DNA from: Lentimonas sp. CC4
Lineage (GTDB): Bacteria; Verrucomicrobiota; Verrucomicrobiia; Opitutales; Coraliomargaritaceae
Direction: 5' to 3'
Assembly (NCBI RefSeq): GCF_902728235.1
Contig: NZ_CACVBO010000001.1
Location: 1,240,001 to 1,304,000, forward strand
Length of the DNA: 64,000 bases
The notes beneath the pieces were generated by a model. It was not told where the DNA came from, made no database searches, and was given only the letters and a program-made list of their open reading frames with translations. Position numbers and translations under genes: made by a program. This document shows, piece by piece, positions 59,494-64,000 of this stretch. Positions within the stretch are counted from its first letter, which is position 1, and each line of letters begins with the position of its first letter.

Positions 59494-60126
59494 ATGAATG
59501 AAGTAATGGCACTTTTTGCAGGCGTGGGTCTGGCGGCGGCCTGTGGTTTTCGCGTTTTCGTTCCTCTTTTTATTACCAGTCTCGCGGCGGGTGGGCACGT
59601 TGATATGTTTGGCGATATGGATGTGGAGGCCATGCTTGGAGGCCAGGAGTGGCTTGCGAACCCTGGCATCACACTCGCGCTCGGCATTGCTACAGCGCTG
59701 GAGATTGGTAGCTACTACATTCCCTGGTTGGATAACGCGCTCGATACGGTGGCGACCCCTGCCGCGGTGGTGGCTGGCACCTTTATTACTGGCGCGATGA
59801 TGCCTGACATGATGGGCGATGGCTCATTTAAGTGGATCGCTGCGACCATCGCGGGAGGTGGCACGGCTGGCTTGGTGCAGGGGGCTTCGGTGATTACACG
59901 CGGCACCTCAACGGCGACGACTGGCGGTATTGGTAATCCTGTGGTTTCGACGGCCGAGCTCGGTGGCTCCATTCTCACCGCTGGCTTAGCGCTGCTAGTG
60001 CCAATCGTTGCTGGCATCTTGGTCTTGATCCTGATGTATTTCGTGCTCCGCACGATCTTCCGCTTCTTTAAGAATCGTTCAAAGAGTGAACCCGTGGTCA
60101 ATGTGCATCCGCCTATAGTCGATTAG
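59494..60126 (+). CDS. DUF4126-family membrane protein
   Basis: The 210-residue protein has several hydrophobic segments: VGLAAACGFRVFVPLFITSL, a helix around LALGIATALEIGSYYIP, and a long one near the end (VPIVAGILVLILMYFVL). The N-terminal GLAAACGFRVFVPL and the PAAVVAGTFITGA block suit DUF4126. The function of the family is unknown. It has a basic cytoplasmic tail. It is convergent with the nucleotidyltransferase gene. Confidence 0.82.
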   Translation: MNEVMALFAGVGLAAACGFRVFVPLFITSLAAGGHVDMFGDMDVEAMLGGQEWLANPGITLALGIATALEIGSYYIPWLDNALDTVATPAAVVAGTFITGAMMPDMMGDGSFKWIAATIAGGGTAGLVQGASVITRGTSTATTGGIGNPVVSTAELGGSILTAGLALLVPIVAGILVLILMYFVLRTIFRFFKNRSKSEPVVNVHPPIVD

Positions 60127-60146
60127 ATGCAGGTGCGCTAAGCGCA

Positions 60147-60186
60147 GAACGTCGAACGCGGAACTTCCAACTTTGAACGTCGAATG
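60147..60186. repeat. GAACGTCGAA-type dispersed repeat
   Basis: GAACGTCGAACGCGGAACTT then CCAACTTTGAACGTCGAATG. The GAACGTCGAA word occurs twice. This is a type of intergenic repeat widespread in environmental genomes. Confidence 0.55.
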
Positions 60187-60263
60187 TTTTTAGTTTTCTC
60201 CTGTAGAAACCCCTTGAGATTGTATCTGCTCACTCGTGGTCTATTCAATGTTCTGTAGTTCCG

Positions 60264-61166
<903 letters not shown>

Positions 61167-61439
61167 GGTGGCTGTGTTTAGTGGATTCGGTGCCTAGCGC
61201 AAATGCGATTTGTCGTCATGGGCATAAAGCCGCTCAGGCTCCCTTTTTTATACTCTCTCTCTGGTTCTTTCGTGGTGTGTGGGGGTTAGGATAAGGATTA
61301 GGGTTAAGATTAGTAATTTTTCGATGGGGGCTGATGCCTATGAAAGATGCACGGTTCTTCCGTTTTTCCTTGCGTTAGCTTTTTGTGGTGTCGATAGTTC
61401 AGAACTCAATTCTGAACCCTTACTCCAATTTTAGTGCTA
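61167..61439. other. 273-bp gap, divergent promoters
   Basis: Region between the divergent nucleotidyltransferase and NfeD-like genes. GGTTAGGATAAGGATTAGGG followed by TTAAGATTAG (about 61286-61315) is a short run of degenerate 6-base units. No operator is recognised. Confidence 0.45.
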
Positions 61440-62018
61440 ATGATCGACTGGTGGACTCAATTAACTCCCGAACTCAAGGTTTTCTATGGGATTGGTATGC
61501 TCTCGCTCATGGTGGTGATCATTCAAATGCTGATGACCTTGATCGGTTTCGATGCCGACGGGCTCGATGGTGGCTTTGATGTCGATCTTGACGTTGGCGA
61601 CGCCAGTTCGGGAATTGGCCTTTTCTCCTCCCAGACGCTAGGCGCGTTCTTTCTAGGCTTCGGCTGGATGGGTGTGGCGGCGATTCAGAGCGGTGCATCG
61701 GTCATGTTGGGTGTGGCGCTCGCTGCTGCCTGTGGTCTCGGTGCCATGTTTGCCATGTTCTATATGATCAAGGGGCTGCTGAAGCTTCAGTCTCGGGGCA
61801 ATCTCGATTACAGTAGCGTGATCGGTCAAGAGGGCACCGTCTATGTCACGCTTCCGGGCAATGACGAGGATGGCGGCGGTCAAATCCAAATCATGATCCA
61901 AGGTCGTCTCACGACCGCCAGTGCACGCAAGCACGGCGAGGGCGCGCTCGCCCCTGGCAAGCGTGTGCGAGTCATCGCTGTCAACGGTCCCGCGTCATTC
62001 GTGGTCGAGCCTCTTTAG
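61440..62018 (+). CDS. NfeD-like membrane protein (YuaF type)
   Basis: From ATG 61440 the protein has 192 residues, with helices at about 13-36 (GIGMLSLMVVIIQMLMTLIG), 66-83, and 90-112, an Asp/Gly-rich loop (FDADGLDGGFDVDLDVGD), and a C-terminal OB-fold-like strand set (GQEGTVYVTLPG, KRVRVIAVNGPASFVVEP). NfeD/YuaF proteins are encoded beside flotillins and help organise membrane microdomains. The flotillin gene follows, 183 bases downstream. A GTG at 61434 is an alternative start. Confidence 0.83.
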   Translation: MIDWWTQLTPELKVFYGIGMLSLMVVIIQMLMTLIGFDADGLDGGFDVDLDVGDASSGIGLFSSQTLGAFFLGFGWMGVAAIQSGASVMLGVALAAACGLGAMFAMFYMIKGLLKLQSRGNLDYSSVIGQEGTVYVTLPGNDEDGGGQIQIMIQGRLTTASARKHGEGALAPGKRVRVIAVNGPASFVVEPL

Positions 62019-62201
62019 GTAGAGACCTGAGGGCGCAAGCCTGAGGCCTGAGGTTTAGATCAACTCACAACATTCAAACTACTACTTTTCCACTTTTCAC
62101 TTTATCACTTTCACCCGGCAAAGCCACCTAGCGAAGCCGTCACTCTCACTATCACTTGGCAAAGCCATCACTCGGCGAAGCCGTCACCTTCACTATAAAA
62201 T
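62019..62201. repeat. Low-complexity leader before flotillin
   Basis: The region has a CTGAG remnant (AGAGACCTGAGGGCGCAAG, CCTGAGGCCTGAGG, 62021-62046), then pyrimidine-rich repeats (CACTTTTCAC, TTTATCACTTTCAC), and a partial tandem repeat (GGCAAAGCCACCTAGCGAAG, CCGTCACTCTCACTATCAC, GGCAAAGCCATCACTCGGCG, AAGCCGTCACC). No classical ribosome-binding site precedes ATG 62202. Confidence 0.65.
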
Positions 62202-63695
62202 ATGGAATTCCTGATACTCGCAGCAGTCTTAGTCTTTTTCTTCTTGGCGATTATGATCGCCTTCGCGACGCGCTATAAGCGGTGTCCGTCCGACCGGCTC
62301 TTGGTCGTCTACGGTAAAGTCGCTGGTGGTAAGTCCGCCAACTGTTACCACGGTGGTGCCGCCTTCATCTGGCCCGTCATTCAAGGTTATCAGTGGCTCG
62401 ATCTCACGCCATTGCCGATCGATATCCGCCTCGAAGGTGCGCTCTCGAAGCAGAACATCCGTGTGAATACGCCGTCCACTTTCACCGTCGGTGTCTCCAC
62501 TGAGCCTGGTGTGATGGAAAACGCCGCTGAGCGTATGCTCGGTCTCGGTCTCGCTGAGATCAAGGAACTGGCGAAGGATATTATCTTCGGTCAAATGCGT
62601 GTTGTGATCGCGACCATGGATATTGAGGAGATCAACGCTGACCGCGACAAACTGATCGCGAATATTTCCACAGGGGTGGAGGTCGAGCTCAAGAAGGTCG
62701 GCCTGCGCCTGATCAACGTCAACGTGCAGGACATCACCGACGAGTCCGGCTACATTGACGCGCTCGGTCAAGAAGCTGCCTCCAAGGCGATTGCCGAAGC
62801 GAAGGTCAAAGTCGCCCAAGCGCACCGCGATGGTGACATCGGTGCGGCCCACGCCACACGTGACCAACGTATTCAGGTCGCCGATGCCAACGCGAAGGCC
62901 ACCGAGGGTGAAAATACCGCGACCGTCGAGATTGCGAACTCCAATGCCGAACGTCGTCAAAAGGAAGCGGAAGCCGAACGTGCCGCATCTGCAGCGGAAA
63001 AGGTCAAGGCTGCCCAAGCCTTGCAGGAAGCTTACACCGCTGAGCGAATTTCAGAGCTTGAGCGTGCTAAGCGCGAAAAAGCCACTCAACAGGCCAACAT
63101 TGTTGTCCCTGCTGAGATCGCCAAAGAAAAGGCCATCGTCGATGCGGAGGCGCGCGCTGAATCTGTGCGTCGCACACAAATGGGTGAGGCCGACGCGGTC
63201 CGCCTTGAGAAGCAAGCCGAAGCCGATGGTCTCAAAGCCGTCAAGCTGGCTGAAGCGGATGGTCTGCGCTTTAAGTTAACCGCTGAAGCGGACGGCACAC
63301 GCCTCAAGCTCCTTGCGGAAGCGGAAGGTGTCGAAGCAGTCCTCACCAAGAAGGCGAAGGGCTTCACCGATATTATTGCATCTGCTGGCGACGACAAGCA
63401 GATGGCGACTATGCTCCTCATGATCGAGCAGTTACCGAAGCTCGTCGAAGAACAAGCCAAGGCGATTTCCAACCTCAAGATCGACAAGATCACAGTCTGG
63501 GACAACGGCAAGGGAAAGGACGGCAAAGGCAGCACCGCCGACTTCCTCTCAGGCATGGTGGGTTCGCTCCCTCCACTCCATGAGATCACCAAGAACGCTG
63601 GTATCGAACTGCCTGAGTTTCTCGGTAAGATCGCTGAGCCTAAGGAGGCTGAAGAAGCTGACGAAGTCAGCGAAGCGCCTGAAGGCGAGAAGTAA
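62202..63695 (+). CDS. Flotillin-like SPFH/band 7 protein
   Basis: The 497-residue protein has one N-terminal hydrophobic segment (1-22), an SPFH domain (PSDRLLVVYGKVAGGKSANC, NIRVNTPSTFTVGVST, LINVNVQDITDESGYIDALG), and a long coiled coil rich in Ala/Glu/Lys (about 200-400; KQAEADGLKAVKLAEADGL type repeats). This is the flotillin layout. It is a membrane scaffold that groups proteins into microdomains. It pairs with the NfeD-like protein upstream. A strong terminator follows. Confidence 0.93.
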   Translation: MEFLILAAVLVFFFLAIMIAFATRYKRCPSDRLLVVYGKVAGGKSANCYHGGAAFIWPVIQGYQWLDLTPLPIDIRLEGALSKQNIRVNTPSTFTVGVSTEPGVMENAAERMLGLGLAEIKELAKDIIFGQMRVVIATMDIEEINADRDKLIANISTGVEVELKKVGLRLINVNVQDITDESGYIDALGQEAASKAIAEAKVKVAQAHRDGDIGAAHATRDQRIQVADANAKATEGENTATVEIANSNAERRQKEAEAERAASAAEKVKAAQALQEAYTAERISELERAKREKATQQANIVVPAEIAKEKAIVDAEARAESVRRTQMGEADAVRLEKQAEADGLKAVKLAEADGLRFKLTAEADGTRLKLLAEAEGVEAVLTKKAKGFTDIIASAGDDKQMATMLLMIEQLPKLVEEQAKAISNLKIDKITVWDNGKGKDGKGSTADFLSGMVGSLPPLHEITKNAGIELPEFLGKIAEPKEAEEADEVSEAPEGEK

Positions 63696-63704
63696 GTTTG
63701 AATC

Positions 63705-63738
63705 AAAGGGCGCTCTCAGTGAGAGCGCCCTTTTTTTT
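63705..63738 (+). terminator. Terminator of the flotillin gene
   Basis: AAGGGCGCTCTCA, loop GT, GAGAGCGCCC, T8. Confidence 0.95.
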
Positions 63739-63757
63739 GAATCGCGCACCAAATGGC

Positions 63758-63833
63758 GGGAGGGACGAGCTCCGCCTCGTCCGCGGAACCAAGGCACTCA
63801 CATACTGCGGACAACGCGGAGGTTGTCCCTCCC
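63758..63833. repeat. GGGAGGGACGAGCTCCGCC inverted repeat, copy 2
   Basis: GGGAGGGACGAGCTCCGCC at the left and GGAGGTTGTCCCTCCC at the right are inverted. Same family as 25341-25449, but here without MITE ends. Confidence 0.8.
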
Positions 63834-63863
63834 AGCGTCTAAATCACCAATTTATTTTTAATT

Positions 63864-64000
63864 ATGAAATTCTTAGAAAAACTATTCTCTGCCGAACAAG
63901 GCTCCTCCCTGCACGGGCAGCTCCAGCAACCTGAGCGCGAGGCGATTGTCGACCTCTTGCTGCTCGGGGTTTATATCGACAACCACCTTTCACTCAGTGA
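63864..64000 (+). CDS. Hypothetical protein, 5' part only
   Basis: A reading frame opens at ATG 63864 and runs off the end of the window (45 codons plus two bases). It starts MKFLEKLFSAEQGSSLHGQL and continues with a helical REAIVDLLLLGVYIDNHLSL. The frame is open and the sequence is plausible as a helical soluble protein, perhaps of a TerB-like type; that is only an impression. The upstream AT-rich stretch gives no clear ribosome-binding site. Confidence 0.5.
   Translation, partial: MKFLEKLFSAEQGSSLHGQLQQPEREAIVDLLLLGVYIDNHLSLS

Noticed and set aside
61286-61315. Telomere-like GGATTAGGGTTAAG repeat
   Set aside because: Only four or five degenerate units; most likely chance or slippage in a bacterial intergenic region.
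62229-63017. 262-residue antisense frame within the flotillin gene
   Set aside because: Shadow of a strongly supported SPFH gene.

Overview
The window looks like the chromosome of a marine member of the Verrucomicrobiota, probably class Opitutia (Coraliomargarita/Puniceicoccus-like). This is inferred from the gene families: a PEP-CTERM protein and an EpsI-type exosortase accessory protein, a giant secreted protein with autotransporter-type repeats, an SHD1-like secreted protein, a LamB-type porin behind a coiled coil, and many short dispersed palindromic and tandem repeats between genes. No rRNA, tRNA, CRISPR array, phage or complete transposase gene was seen. GC content is moderate by eye and does not shift sharply.

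Layout. 1-9.3 kb: end of an FKBP/SlyD-like isomerase, a 105-bp tandem repeat array, an RcnB/CigR-like protein, an ABC ATPase, an accessory-looking patch with two paralogous DUF6933-like genes around dinD, an NhaR-like regulator, and a DUF3137-like/LemA pair followed by a 14-bp minisatellite. 9.3-18 kb: PIG-L deacetylase, PEP-CTERM protein, glycosyltransferase with a repeat-derived insert, orphan sugar-binding protein, and a 1355-residue HExxH secreted protein with a small secreted partner. 18-29 kb: gltBD, a glutaredoxin, a MITE-like element, a lipoprotein, and accBC with an Asp23/AmaP pair. 29-40 kb: a compact acyl-transfer set (AMP ligase, reductase, two ACPs, KAS III, NeuD-like acyltransferase) next to EpsI, then an operon of O-antigen ligase/TPR protein, FecR-like protein and CHASE2 adenylate cyclase. 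40-48.9 kb: SHD1-like protein, rhodanese, kdsB-trpB-trpG, nrdR, HIT and EF-hand proteins, and a KAS II/ACP/CrtI-like oxidoreductase set. 49-51.6 kb: ECF sigma factor, probable anti-sigma factor and an HtrA-like protein that has lost all three catalytic residues. 51.6-64 kb: a repeat-rich gap with a second MITE copy, LamB-like porin, lipoprotein, divergent gcvT and gcvP, DUF4126 membrane protein, sugar nucleotidyltransferase, and an NfeD-like/flotillin pair.

How it fits together. Housekeeping metabolism (ammonia assimilation, fatty-acid initiation, tryptophan, glycine cleavage, KDO activation) is interleaved with envelope functions: exopolysaccharide export and sorting, acyl modification, porins, membrane microdomains and envelope stress. 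The most unusual content is (i) the sigma/anti-sigma/dead-HtrA operon, (ii) the FecR-CHASE2 cyclase operon fused to a polysaccharide ligase, (iii) two small ACP-based acyl clusters, and (iv) a dense population of small repeats, including two copies of a terminal-inverted-repeat element and a repeat that has become part of a glycosyltransferase reading frame.
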